Positions 36,484-49,954 of a stretch of 64,000 bases of DNA are shown here, piece by piece; position 1 is the first letter of the stretch, and each line of letters starts with the position of its first letter. This DNA comes from Enchytraeus crypticus (lineage: Eukaryota; Annelida; Clitellata; Enchytraeida; Enchytraeidae), in assembly GCA_905160935.1 (NCBI GenBank), contig CAJHZI010000794.1:429001-493000 (forward strand). Reading direction: 5' to 3'. The notes under the pieces were generated by a model. The model ran no database searches, was not told where the DNA came from, and saw only the letters and a list, made by a program, of their open reading frames with translations. A program made the translations under genes and the position numbers.

Positions 36484-36598
36484 GAGCTAATGTTAGCGTC
36501 AGCTTCCTCACTCGAAAGCGATATCAGTGACAAGCGAGCCCAGGATTTCAACCCCCTCACATACTGATGCGCGGTCGAATAACTTACCGGCATATTTC
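36484..36598 (-). mobile_element. tRNA-derived SINE, family A
   Basis: Minus-strand copy ending at a CT microsatellite: GCTTCCTCACTCGAAAGCGA and GCGAGCCCAGGATTTCAACC on the + strand. Confidence 0.75.
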
Positions 36599-36979
36599 TC
36601 TCTCTCTCTCTCTCTATCTGTCTCTGTCTCTGTCTCTCTCTCTCTGTTGTTATACTTTCATTTTTCTCTATTTTCAAGCATTTCAGTTGAAGACAGAGCG
36701 ACGTACCGCTATATGAACATGTAGGGGAGAGATGAGAGAATTATTAAAGAGTCTATCAAGTTGACAATATCATGTCGTCCTCTACACGTCACACAATAAA
36801 TGATTTTCTCTCCTCTTGTCTTTGTACCTCCCACCATTCTCCCCCTCTCTCCCTCTTTTCTACTTCTGTCTCTTATTTCTCCTAAGTAATTCTCTGGATT
36901 TTTCATTCTGAGCCTCAATTTAGATCTGTCACCGCAGCAGCGCATGCATCTATGCATAACTGGTATCATGTTAGGGCCT

Positions 36980-37395
36980 ATACATTACATCACTATACGA
37001 ATTGTGGTATAGTGTTAACATTGACCACTATGCGAAGAGTGGTATGATGTTACCATTTACTATTATATGAATATTGATATAATGTTGTCATTTACCATTA
37101 TACGAATAGCGGTGTAATGTCATCTTTTGCCAATACACGAATAGTGATATAATGTAACCCTACACAACTATGAAAATAGCGGTATAATATTACCATACTA
37201 TAGTATTACCGCTATGCGAATAGCGATATAGTATTACCACTATACCATTATGCGAATAGTGATATAGTATTGCCACTATACTATTATGCGAATAGTGATA
37301 TAGTATTACCACTATACCATTATGCGAATAGTGATATAGTATTACCACTATACCATTATGCGAATAGTGATATTGTGTTAGCATTTACCATTACT
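36980..37395. repeat. 36-bp minisatellite
   Basis: Units with ATTATGCGAATAGTGATATA spaced 36 bp in the right half, degenerate on the left. Confidence 0.82.
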
Positions 37396-37732
37396 CTTAT
37401 TCGAACCGACAGCGTCATAGCACACTTCCCGGCTCAGAAATGATCTCAGTTTTGTATTGCTCTTGACTATGATTACTCTGACGCCTAACAGATTTCGAAG
37501 CAGAGTATTTCTCTTATATTCTTATTTTTCTTATTTTTCCATGAATTCGCAGTTGTTGTTACTTCATTGCTAGACGGAAGAGCTTTTCTGATTTACAGTT
37601 TTGTTAGAACCTTTAAATGAACTGTCTGAAAACCAATACACCATCACAGAAAATCATGGTCAACGGTTCGTCTGTGGATTGTAAATTCATCTGAAAACAT
37701 ATCCATGATAAATTACTCGTAGTGTAATAAAG

Positions 37733-37866
37733 CTGGTAAAGCTAAGGTTAACGTCAGTTTCCTCACTCAAAAGCGATGTCTGTGACGGGCGAGCCCAGGA
37801 TTTGAACCCTCACCTATTGATCCGCGGTCGAGTATCTTACCGACTTCGCCACTGGCTCCAGCCAGT
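37733..37866 (-). mobile_element. tRNA-derived SINE, family A
   Basis: Minus-strand full-length copy: CCTCACTCAAAAGCGATGTC, GAGCCCAGGATTTGAACCCT and CGACTTCGCCACTGGCTCCA on the + strand. Confidence 0.82.
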
Positions 37867-39176
37867 GAAGACTTTATTTGATTAAAAGAAAGATTAGAAA
37901 TAAATGTTAAAAATAATTCTTTAGCACTTGGAAATCCGCATTCTTCAATTTCCCATGAAAGCAACTGTTATCTACAGAAGTGTAATGATACTGCAATAAA
38001 TAGAATTACGAAACTTTCTGATATCGACGTTGTTACATTTTACACCAAAATCTGAAGTTGAATAATTATTCATTTCTTTTATTCGTCAAAAACAGACAGG
38101 AAAAGATACAACAAGATACAACACGTATAAATTATATACACACATACACACATACACATAAGATCATAGAACAATCAAAAATGAATTATAATAATGAAAC
38201 AAGAAACTGTAGTACTGAAGAAAAGCCATGAGTTATTTATCCTCCCCCTCGTTGTGACATTGCAGAACGGAAGAATTTGCGGACGCAGGACTTTCGAACA
38301 GCCGGAAGTGGAATGATGCTATCATAGCGTTATTACAAGGGTGTCCCGACAAATCGCTCTGACGTATTGGAAACAAGATAAACGAGTACCACGGGATTTA
38401 AGCGCTCTACCCTGGGCTAGATGTTGTTTTACCGTCCCTCCAAATGAATGTATGAATGAAAGAATCCTATGCTGAATAACTCGAACGTTTTATTTTTGAA
38501 ACACTACGTTTTTAGAGAACTTCATTCGAATAATTAGTGACAACAAACAATATGAATGCAACGCTATTTAATGCACTTGTATTATCGGGAGATGGTATTA
38601 GAAAGCTATCAACTATAGTATACTCTTTATCACTTTAATGACGAATTGATTAGTGATAACATTGCAGTTTAGTCTTTTTCTAAGTCTAAAAAATGGTAAC
38701 ACCTTACCTCGGTCTGCTGAGTAATGGTTATACTGAAAATATAATCTGAAATTTATTGCGATTTCTAAGATCACCTAAGGCGCTCCAGAAATCTGATCTG
38801 CTCACTTGTTGGGCTCAGAGTCGATTGTGAGTATGACTAATAATATATGGTAAAAGATTATAACTACTGGACTATAAATAGAAATAGAAATTTGGAAATT
38901 TCATTTTATAGTTGGCTACTTGCTTTTTTCGGTAAATGCACTTATATAATGTACTTCTCGGTCTTATATTGAAGTATTGATTATTATTAGTATTGGTGTT
39001 CGTTAAGATTTATTGAGTCTTAAACAAGCATGCAATTGCTTCCTGACTCTGTAGTGCTATGTTATGTTAATAATATAACTACTTTGGTTTTTAGAAGTCT
39101 TTTGTGCTTTGCAACATTTTCTGATGGAATTACCATAGGGCTTAGCTTTGCTACAAGGTTTAGCTACATAAATGTA

Positions 39177-39210
<34 letters not shown>

Positions 39211-39224
39211 ATATATATGTATAT

Positions 39225-39256
<32 letters not shown>

Positions 39257-39984
39257 CATATATATATAGTATGAACGCAATTTAATAAGGGATCGTTTAA
39301 AATCCAGATTTACAGAAGACCACTTTGGTATCCTACGAAATGTTTATCTTACTGATTCAATGCGCAGTATCGTAATACTTTATATGAGGAAGAACTCTAT
39401 AGTTTCTTGACTCTCTCTCAAGCTAGCGTCTTTCTGGTTTATCCATACTGACATCTATCACTTTAACATCTTGAGTTTGAGGCTTAAGGCGATGTATTGT
39501 ATTCTGCAATATCAGGCGATATTGCCTGTAGTAATGTTGATGTTATTAATCACCGCCGTGCTTTGACGTAATTCTGTGCTGCGACGAATAACGGCTCATG
39601 TGGTTTTGATGGATGGCGTAGCGTAAAGCCATCACGGCTTACCCAGCTTCACGTGAGCAACCAGCCAGTCATCAATATGAGGGGACGGAAATGATGGATT
39701 GATGCAATGTTTCACGTCAGGAAGTCTGCGATGGTTTAATGTATAACACAGTTGAAAGACGAACATAAATAGTTATATCAAGTGACTGATTGTATCAGAT
39801 AATATTGTGAATAAAAACTTGAAACACGTCACGCTGTAGATCGCTTTCTCAGCGAGAAAAGACAGTACGAAAGCTGCACGTGTTTGTAAAAGTAGACTAA
39901 CGAATATACTGCGGGATGGTGAAGTTGGTCCACCACATGACGACTTAAAATCGCGCAATAAGAGGTTCGATTTCGGATTCTGAC

Positions 39985-40140
39985 GAGCGACTTTATGTTG
40001 TAGCTGTTGGTTGTAGCTATTGGTTGTAGCTATTGGTTGTAGCTATTGGCTGTAGCTATTGGTTGTAACTATTGGTTGTACCTGTTGGTTTTGGTATTAG
40101 TTGTAGCCTATCTATTAGGTGTAGCAATTGGTTGTTTGTG
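39985..40140. repeat. 13-bp tandem repeat
   Basis: TTGTAGCTATTGG units, about ten, decaying to the right. Confidence 0.8.
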
Positions 40141-41204
40141 ATTATAAAGATTGATTGATAGAATACTTCTTACAGCTTTACGCTGCATATACATGTATAC
40201 GATAAATGTGGACATTATAGTTGACATAATTATTGAAATAGACTCCCATATTATAGCACCATAAGCTTGTTTAGCGCATTAATTGTTCTCTCATAAGTTC
40301 GTAAATTAGTAGAAGATGTAGTTTAAGTTATGAAATTCCTAATTGAATCTTTATTATATTCGTATTGGTATATCATTTAGTTTCTATGGGCATAAAGTTC
40401 TGTGGGCACAAGAATTTAGAACTCTTTTCTCTCACAGTGTAGTATAAGCGACTGATGTAACTATGAAAATAGAAACTAGATGACGTTTAAGAACATTTCG
40501 ATATTAGCACGAACTAGGATGGTATAATGTCCTTTTACTGGACCTTTAATTCCAGAATGACTGAATTTTGATAGTTGATATTATATTTAAAGGATCACAT
40601 TTTCACTTATATGGCACCACTACGTTTAGCTGAATGGCAAATAGGGAAAACCCAGTTGTATAGAACCGTGACTCTCAGATATCTTATAAAATGTAGCCGG
40701 CAAGAAAATACGGACATTGAGCCGCTGTATCTGTATGCGGGGTAGATTGAGATAAATGATAATAGGACGTGATAGGGATGCCTAACTCACTGCTTGATTA
40801 CTGTTAGCTCAGCCACAATGATACCTGATTTGCTCAAGAAATTCCGTATCGTATAGACGTTTCTCAAAGCAAATATACGCAGTCAACCTGCAGACATTCT
40901 ACTAAACTAATGTAGTACAGTTAGGCTAATAATTAGTTAGTTAGTTAAGTTAGTTAATATTAGCTAATAGTTAGGCTAAGCCGATAGCAGAAATTCTTTA
41001 AAAAATTTCTTCGACGCCAACTTTAAAGAAATGTTTAGAGATGAACTTACAGGAGCAATGTCAAGATCATTGTCAAAGTAGACGAGAGTGCTGGAAAGTA
41101 CTATGGAATACGGTCTGGGTATGTTTATTTGTTTTGCATGCATAAAATTTAGAATGCCACGACTAGACTAGGTCTTCGAGACTGCTTTACAAACCACGAT
41201 TGAA

Positions 41205-41320
41205 ATTGCGTGTTAATGGGTAAATTATTCGATTGCGGATCTGTAGATTTGAGGTTTTCTCAATACTGACGCGCTATTGAGATTGAAAACAGACGTTAAG
41301 TTAGAACTTAGCCTTTTACG
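41205..41320 (+). mobile_element. tRNA-derived SINE, family A (strongly diverged)
   Basis: Weak match: GCGGATCTGTAGATTTGAGG and GAAAACAGACGTTAAG near the end. Probably an old copy. Confidence 0.4.
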
Positions 41321-41984
41321 TATTTTTGTTTGGCCTTTTTTTATCATGTAGATAAAGAGAGAAACAAAAGGCAGGGAGTGGAGATATATGCCCCGAGCAC
41401 AAGGTCGACAACTGCCTTCTTAGTCAGCTCAGTTCATTCCCCTAGTAATTCTGAACAGATATTTTTAATCGTCATTAGTTATTAGAATCGTTCCTCTATA
41501 CGAGACAAACAAACTCTTAATTGACATCAAACTCCTATTTCAATGTTCCTAATCAACAACAATTGCGTTTCCGGAAAGGCTTAGCACTGATGTAAAGATA
41601 GCGTGAGTTGGAAGAAAGGAACTAATCCTGACTCCAATAACAAGGTTTCAACAACCGGTGAATGTATTTACATTTTGCGCTCGATTGGATGCAGTGCTAC
41701 CAATGGCAGATAGAAAATATCCGAGCAATGAGTTTAAGGTTGACAGTCGATAAAGCAAAATGAAGTTAGAAAACACGCGTTATTTTATCAAGACTCGATA
41801 CTGACTGTGTGGCTTCATGAAGCAAATCTAACGGTTTATTCTGTGTAATAGTTTATCCTAGCTAATAGTTTATCTTATCGAATACTAAATAGTGGTAAAA
41901 AAGTAAACACGCATTATAGTGAAATGACCAACTATGTCGATATCTATCACTTTTTAGTACCACATGTTTAAATCGTTAGGCAAT

Positions 41985-42135
41985 TTAGACCATTTTCTGT
42001 GTAGCCAGTCCAGTGAATGTCCGAGATTTTACTCTCAGATCAGCGCGGCTGGGATTCGAACCCGCGAGGTTTCAATTCACCTCGGGATCTGTCATTTAAA
42101 ACGTCATGACGTTACCCCTACGCTATTGAGACATT
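41985..42135 (-). mobile_element. Second tRNA-derived SINE family, minus-strand copy
   Basis: On the minus strand: GTCTCAATAGCGTAGGGGTA, then CGCGGGTTCGAATCCCAGCC. The B-box match is excellent. The spacing is that of a tRNA with a long arm, but the sequence continues into a shared non-tRNA tail and recurs, so it is a SINE rather than a tRNA gene. Confidence 0.72.
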
Positions 42136-43129
42136 CCATTCTTTAATTCCACTATCCAGATATTGTTGAGATGCGCTTGCCGTTTATTACCTCGATTAGT
42201 TAAATATCCCTCACTGTGTGGGGTTGGATTTATTGATTGTTTGGCATGTATTAATAACCTTGTATACATCACTGAGGTATGATCTTAGTTGACTATTTTG
42301 CGTGATTTTCTCGTGGATATCTCCACAGACGAATCTGCGTCTCACGCTTGATCCTAGTGCGCTATAAAAAATTAATAATAAGTATAAATAATTTATGTGC
42401 TATTTAATACAATCAAATTGAAATGACTAAAATAGATTGGCGTGGTGTGACGTATCGCTGGTTGCTGTAACTGTATTATAAAAATAGTATATCTCATCAA
42501 AGAAAGACTCGCCAATCTCTGTATGCTGAATCGCCTAATAGAGGAAAAGTTATTCAAATAAAAACATGCCAGTAAATTTTTTTATCAACGTGTATTTTCA
42601 AGGTTTATGGTCTACCCAGGTGTAGAGATTTTAACCGTAAATGCGAAGGTGTATACTAGACCACTGTCAAAGCCGTCAATGCACTAGCAAATTAACGACC
42701 TTATCCATTCATAGAAACTTTGAAAGTTTCACACCACTGCATATTCTTTAAATTACATTTATCTTAGAGTTGTCTCACTTGTGCTGAAGCCATTGGTTTG
42801 ATGCAGTAACGAGATTATATTTGTGTCAGCCAAAACCTTTGATCCTATAAATGGAATTATACATTCTCAAGTTGATAAACTTTCGTCATCTTTTCAAAGC
42901 AAATTATCGAGAACTAAATAGTGTAAAAACCGTGAGATCTTATGATGTTCTTCTGTTAACACTTATCCGTTTAAAAATTTTTCTATTTATCATCATCGTC
43001 AAGGCGGCAAAGTAGTTTTCTAGGGACTAGCTAGGGAATCAACCCTGCTATAAAGCCCATCCGTATTCTTTAGAAAATCCAATAATTTTTAGATAGAATC
43101 TGATAAATTTACCCCATAACACCGGTACT

Positions 43130-43190
43130 CACACCGGTACTCACACCGGTCTACACCGGTACTCACCGGTACTTACTGGTCAGTGGAGTG
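43130..43190. repeat. 12-14 bp tandem repeat (ACACCGGTACTC)
   Basis: Five diverged units, each containing the palindrome ACCGGT. Confidence 0.75.
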
Positions 43191-43434
43191 GTGTGAAAGC
43201 TCGTTATGTCGTTATGTCGTTATGCCTTTATGATCGAATTATATCTAAGAATGTAATACAAATTGTAATAGACGATAAATAGTAACAATAGATAAAATAA
43301 ATGACTAACGTAAAGGAAATACTGCAGTAAAATCGATTTCATAGATATTTCAGGTAAAGTTTTTTAATAATTTTGTTGGCTTATTGGTATTTATAGTGGT
43401 ATTTTTGTAGAGTTTTCATATTCTATTTGGAAGC

Positions 43435-43640
43435 TCACTTGTGTCAAGGGGTAGGCCCAAGGCATATAGTTTTACGCAAATTCAGTTTTATTGCTTTACA
43501 GAGAGCGTCAATCGATAAACATGTAGACCCTTTCACAAAATTTCACGCCAAAGCCATAATCATATCTTTGTTTGTCTAAATAACTTGGAAATTGCTTCGT
43601 AAGAAGTTTCCCTTTGCCATATTCATCTATTGTGCAGAAC
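43435..43640 (+). repeat. Dispersed repeat, family B, upstream of plexin exon 1
   Basis: TAGGCCCAAGGCATATAGTT, CATGTAGACCCTTTCACAAA and TTCCCTTTGCC are diverged family B landmarks. It ends about 315 bp before the plexin start codon. Confidence 0.5.
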
Positions 43641-43956
43641 AACTATCTTTAATGTAATATCTGTGGAATAACTAATGTGCATTCCAAATCACGATGTAGT
43701 AGAATTTATTAGAAATTGTTCATCACAGAAATTTGCAAAATATTCACACTTGCTTGCCGCAAATGTATTTTGTGTATTTGTTTTATTTTTTGTGTAGATA
43801 ACTAGGTTTCAAGCTAATGGCTAAAATTACCAAAGAAAGAAATTCAATACCGGAATTTTCCTCATTTTATTCTAACCAAGGAGAAGTAGAATAGCAGTAT
43901 TTACAAGTTTCTAGCAATGCAACTGTAACCTCTTATTGACGGATAAAGAAACAAAA

Positions 43957-45162
43957 ATGAGATTTAGTCGTTTGGAAATAATTTCCCTCGCGGCAGTTTG
44001 GAACGTCTTTCGACCGATTTATTCCTCTAAAGATTCAAAAATCGACTCTTCTAGTCTTCCAAGTGATTGGCTGGTTTACTCACGTGACAACGTAACAGAA
44101 ATGACTCATCTAGCTGTCGATGGCGTCACCGGACAACTATACGTCGGCGCCTTGAATTATTTAATCCGGTTAGATCAAGATCTAGTCGAGCTGGAACTGG
44201 TTAGAACCGGCCCGGTCATAGATGACGCTAGTTGCACGGAAGGGTTCGGCAGGCTTCGCTGCAGCGGAGGGGGCCACGTTACGTATGACGCAAAACCAAC
44301 AGATAATTACAATAAAGTACTCGTCGTAGATGGCGCCAATCGTCAACTCATCACTTGTGGCTCAGTGTTCCAGGGTACCTGTCAACTTCGCTCTCTCAGC
44401 AATCTATCGTCGGTGGTGGAACCAGAGTCGAAGGGGAATACAGACTATTTCGTCTCTGCCAATCATCCGGACCGATCGACGGTGGCTTTCATTGGAGAAG
44501 GTCCCGAGGGTTCGAATGTTCTGTACGTGGGGGCGACCTACTCAGATACTGCGGTGATTAGACACGCTATTCCAGCGATAAGTGCACGGCAGTTGTCTGG
44601 AGACACCAGATTCAAATATTCCTACTTCGACGGGTTGATAGGAGGGACTCTGTTAACACTACGTCGTGAGGCAATCGAGAAATACTTAATAAATTACATT
44701 GAAGGCTTCCAGTTTGGCGATTATATCTACTTTACAATGACGCAACCGGAATATTTTCACATGGACAACTCCGGGGCTCTACATCCCATAGTATCCGATA
44801 GATTGACCACTAGGATTGCGCAGATCTGTGCCGGAGACAGGAGATTTAATTCCTATGTGGACTTCCCCTTAAAATGCAAATCAGCTACCACCGATTATAA
44901 CATTATCACGTCTGCAAAAGTCTTACCCTTACGTGGTAAACAATATCTGGGCACCAAAAATTATTCAGACGAAGCCTTGCTCATTGCTACCTTCTCAGTC
45001 GGCGATCAGAAACTTGGCTCGTTGCCAGGTCGGCGGTCGGCCCTGTGTGTTTACAATATGGCGGAAGTTCGACAAGTTCTCGCTAGGAACGTTATCAACT
45101 GTGCTACTGGCAGGCAGAAATTCGTAGGGGAACCATTTAGTAGCAGAATCTGTTCTGTGCTG
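43957..45162 (+). CDS. PLXN: Plexin exon 1: start codon and most of the sema domain
   Basis: Exactly 402 codons, ending in phase 0 before GTAAAT. It holds the N-terminus and most of the sema beta-propeller, including [13 protein letters not shown] near residue 70 and the plexin hallmark [11 protein letters not shown] followed by [15 protein letters not shown]. One large first coding exon for most of sema is also the usual layout in vertebrate A plexins. The open frame extends to a TTG at 43936, but ATG 43957 is the plausible start. Confidence 0.95.
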
Positions 45163-48100
45163 GTAAATACATTCTCTTCTAATTCATTAATACATTTTCT
45201 AATATATTTTAAGAATACTGTAAGTAATAAATGACCAAAGTCACTTAAAGTCACTCATTGTATAGAAAGAGTCACTGAGGGTGGGGTATCTCTAGATAGA
45301 TTACACGTTTATCTTTGGGAAGGAGAGCTATTTTGAATAGAGTTCTTGGAAGGTTCATTATGGCTAAGATTGTCAATTTCAATTACACTCCATTTATTTT
45401 CTAGTAGTGATATAACCACATGGCATAGTACTCAAGTTAAGACAAGTTTAACGTCAGTTTCCTGGTCGATAAAATGCCAGTGACTGAGAGAGCACTGGTG
45501 GATTTGAACGTTGGACCTACTGATCCGTTGAAATATGTCTCAACGTGTAGGATGAGATCTGCTTATACCACACTATATTAAAACTTTCAGCCTAAATTCC
45601 TGAGATGAAAATAATCTTTAAACAGCCGGTCCAGGTATCCTAACACTCAACCTCACGCAATCTTTAAGCCTATTTCAGCTACTCTGAAAATGCTAATATC
45701 CATTTAACTAATGATGCTAATTTGTCTTTAATAATGTGATAAACAAGTGATAAATACTTCCCAATGGACAGAGACCATCACGCAAACCTCCATTCCGCTA
45801 GTATCCTTCCTTGGACTAATCACCCGGATATTGGCACACGCCGTTAATGGACCCCTCACTCATCGGTTTTGATTTGGTTCCATAGTGCTCAGTGTTTTCA
45901 TGGACAAGAGTAGCACTATAATCGTATTATTATTGTTGCTGTTGTTACTGATGTAAATCGTTACTGTTATATGCAGAACGTTAAATTTGAAGAAGACGAC
46001 AGTTACTGTAAGAAGACATGGGAATCTCAGGGACCTCTGGTGGGCGCGTTGGCATTAGAAGTTGCTCCAAAGATGGAGTTCTCTAATACCAGTCACACTT
46101 CTATACAGGCTCACTGGGTCAACCAGAGAGCAACGGTTTATCTTGGAGACACCGCGGGATCAATTGCAAAGGTACGATTGTTCAATGGTTCTTTAATTTA
46201 CGCTCAGATAAATTGTTGATATACATGTACATGTACTAAACTCAGATATACATGTACTAAACTCAAATAAATTGATGATATACATGTACTAAATTTTTGC
46301 ACTTACATGACTTAGATATTGTATTTATTACTTAGATTCTGATAATGTTTATTTAGTTTGTCACATGTTCATTAATGTTATTACTCTGTGAAATTTTGTG
46401 AAAAAAACATATTTCTCTCTCACTCAGATCGAGGTTACAAAATATACCAAATATGCTAATTCAGAAGAGATTGATGTCAGAGTCATCTTCTAAAATTTCA
46501 TTGCGTTTTATCGTTAGTTAGTTAGTTGATTAGTTAATTAGTTAGATAGTTAGATCTTACCTCGCTTCTATGAATCAATATGTACAAGGTATGTTTTCAA
46601 TCTTTGGTCGGGGGAAAGAAAGAAGCACTCTAATCCAACTCCAGTCAATTAATAAAACTCGTTACACTCGGACGTAAAAATGAATTGTTGTGAAAGTGAA
46701 TTCTTATGATCATTTAAATGAGCCAATTAGGTTCATTTTGAATTTACCATGCAGAAGCATAAACATGTAACAATTAATCTTTGCAGGTTTTCTCAATTAC
46801 TGGTTCTGAATGGATGGAGTACGGGACAATTACTCAAGATAGACTCCGAACTGAGACCGTTACTGTAGATAGTCGTGGATCAGACGCTAGCATTAAGACC
46901 ATGTGGATAAACGACACCAGTCATTTCCTTTATGTTACGACAAAGAATAGGGTAACTTTATTCTTCATCAGTTAATATAATCATCTAAAGTCTAAACTCT
47001 ATCATAGTAGCCATAGAAAGTTAGCTACATACGAAGATAATGAAATTCACTTAATTCCTACCCCCACTTGAGATTAATAATCATTTGAAGTATGATACTT
47101 CACAAGAAAAAGCACAAAATTTGATAAGACTTGCGTTTCTAGTGGTGATTGGCCCTTTAAGAAATTTTTCATGATACCTTGCCTATTCTAAGAAGAGAAA
47201 GTTTAGATGGCTATATCGATCACCAAGATATTGAGTAGAATTCTTAGTATACTGCAGACAATTCACCCAAGAACGTGGAATCACCAATAAAGAGATGTTG
47301 ACAGATGAAATGGTTCTAGGTGGGATTGACTAATCCAGAAAACTTTTCAAACTCGACGTCATCAATCAATTCAAAGCTGCATGAATAAATGAGAGTTGCG
47401 CAATACTAACAAATATAAATTATTAAAAATTATCCGAGATAAAGGTATTTCTGGTAATAATCTATTCCTTTATTTCACCACAATCTGACAACCACAGATA
47501 TTTACAAAGAGAACAAAAGGCTAACAGTTTCAAACAGTAATATAATAGATAAATAAATCGGTTTATGTTTTGCTTCTGTAGATAATTCGAGTTCCACTAT
47601 CTAGCTGTCACCAGCACCGCACCTGTGAGTCCTGTTTATCTACAAGAGATCCTCATTGTGGGTGGTGCTCACTACAAAACAGGCTTGTTGCATGCTTCTT
47701 CATTACATTCCCTGACACCATGGTTATATGATGAAACGGGTGTTAAACCGTTATTTACTATAATCTATTGTTCAATATAGAAGTCCACAACTGGCTTCTT
47801 TAATGTTGTTGTTGCTCTTGTTGCAGATCTAGTAACATTGTTGTTGCGCCCATGTCTATAAGATGCAGTGTTGTTGTTGCTTTTGTTTCAGATGCACCAA
47901 TGTTACTGTTGCCTTGTTTCAGATGTAGCAATGTTGTTGTTGTTGTTTTAGATGCAGCAATATTGTTGTTTCATATACAGCAATGTTGTTGTTGTTGTTT
48001 CAGATGCAGCAGAGCTTCAGAATGTTTGAGGTCAGATGAAGAGAAGCGATGGTTACACAGTGCCTTAGCCGCTCAGTGCGTCCTCATTCCTCCTAACTTC

Positions 48101-49895
48101 CTAAATCCCTCCTCAGTAAACATCGGCAGAACTACGGAGGTTTGTAGCAAAAACATCTCAAACTTTTATTATATTAATTAATAGCAACAAAAGTAATGAA
48201 TGTATGTAGATATTTATGAAGCACGTTAGAGGATCTGAATCGCGATATTTCACAAATTTAGAAATTTTGAGCAACCGGGAGTTTTCTTTCAATTTTAAAT
48301 CAACCAGTAAAATTACCATAATATTATAGTCTAATAATTATTTATAGTCTAAATAAATTAATTTTATTGAGTATTTCTTGTTATATAGTTAATAGCGATT
48401 ATGAAAATGTTATGGTCTAGCAAAGGTCAATGCTGAATCTTAGTTTTAATGTGGAATATTAACCCCTTCAAAACACCATTGAAACTAGCAGAACTAGTCT
48501 ATCGTTAAGCCAACGGAAAGGCATCCAGCTACAGATTTTAATACGGCATTATCAATTGCTATCATACTTCCAATCCATTTTTGCCTTCTTACTCTTCTAT
48601 AAAGGTGTTTCACAAAATACTTAATAATCTCTCTAATGACCTAATAGAAATCTAAAAAAATCTTGTATAATTTCATGGATCACCTATAGACAGAGATAGC
48701 GTGGTTAACTTTTTACATATCCAAGATCTTTAGGCTGTTAGGCCTATCTTAGATCTTTAGGCTATTAGGGCCTATCCAAGATCTTTAGGGCTATTAGTGC
48801 CTATCTGAGATGATGATTCAATTTGAACCTATTAGACGCTCTCTCCATTAGTCTATCAATAAAACTGAACCACAGAAGAATGCTGCTTATGAAGTTTACA
48901 ATTTTAATTAAATTAAGATATGTAAATTAAAACAATGTCAATTAATTTAAGGAATTTATATCCCTAGATCACTGTTGGGATCCTCTCTTTGCCGCCTCTG
49001 CGGAGGTTCGATTCTTACTCATGTCTATTACGAGTGGAAGGTTCGAGATCCAGTCTTGTGCCGGGTGTGGCTTCTCAGAATGAGATCAGATGCAGAGTTA
49101 CCAACTTCGATTTTCTTCCAGATTTCCAAACCTACGAAGGTAATTTTGCTAATGATTTCTCTATGAATCACTGAAATATGTCAAATATGGTAGTATGTCT
49201 TCTTTATGGTAGCTTTATGGTTCTCAAATATGGTAGTATGGCTCTTTTATGGTTCTTTATGCTTCTTGTTTATCTGATTACAAGTATGTTTCTGTCATTT
49301 GTAAAAATAATCAGTGACGGGAAGAGCAAATAAATGATGTTATGACAAAGAAAATGCCGTTTTACAATGCAGTGCTTGACTATTCAAATGCTAAGAGGTC
49401 GTTATTTGAGAAATTGCATTACTCTCATTAAGGAATTAAGGGAGTGTTTTTATCGTTCTTTTCATCATATAGCCGTGATATCAGGGGCGTCCCGAACAAG
49501 ACCGAGATACTAGCTCCAAATTCAAATGAGTCTGAAAAGTAAATATTCCGTACATGTATGTGTAGGAGGTTTCTAAAACCATGAACCTCTAAAACCACGA
49601 ACCTCTAAAACCAGAGACCTCTAAAACCAGAGACCTCTAAAACCATGAACCTCTAAAACCAGAGACCTCTAAAACCAGAGACCTCTAAGCCATGATACTC
49701 CAAAACCTTTTACATTTTTACATTTTTATGCTATCATATTTTCTACGCAGATCATTTAAATGCCAGCTTCTCTATATGGGCTTCCAGCACCAATATGTCA
49801 TTTATCTCAACAAATATAAGCTTCTTCGACTGTGGCAGAATTAACTCGTAAGTGTATAAAATGCTAGCAATTACAATTACATTCACAAATATACA

Positions 49896-49954
<59 letters not shown>

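Larger units (their letters stand above)
34351..36979. other. No recognisable gene outside listed elements
   Basis: ATTAGATAGTTA tandem repeats at 34425-34520, a probable retroposon 3' end near 35120-35145, a GA microsatellite and a SINE. Confidence 0.4.
37867..43434. other. No recognisable gene upstream of the plexin
   Basis: Apart from the listed SINEs and tandem repeats, AT-rich sequence without long frames. Plexin promoter and 5' UTR exons probably lie here or nearer to 43957, but I see no diagnostic promoter motif. Confidence 0.4.

Noticed and set aside
43936..43956. Plexin start at the upstream TTG
   Set aside because: Animal receptors start at ATG. The ATG at 43957 has good context and is followed by a plausible signal sequence.
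48989..49174. Exon 6 region as an independent small gene
   Set aside because: The two overlapping frames belong to plexin exon 6 (one real, one shadow); the phases fit exons 5 and 7.
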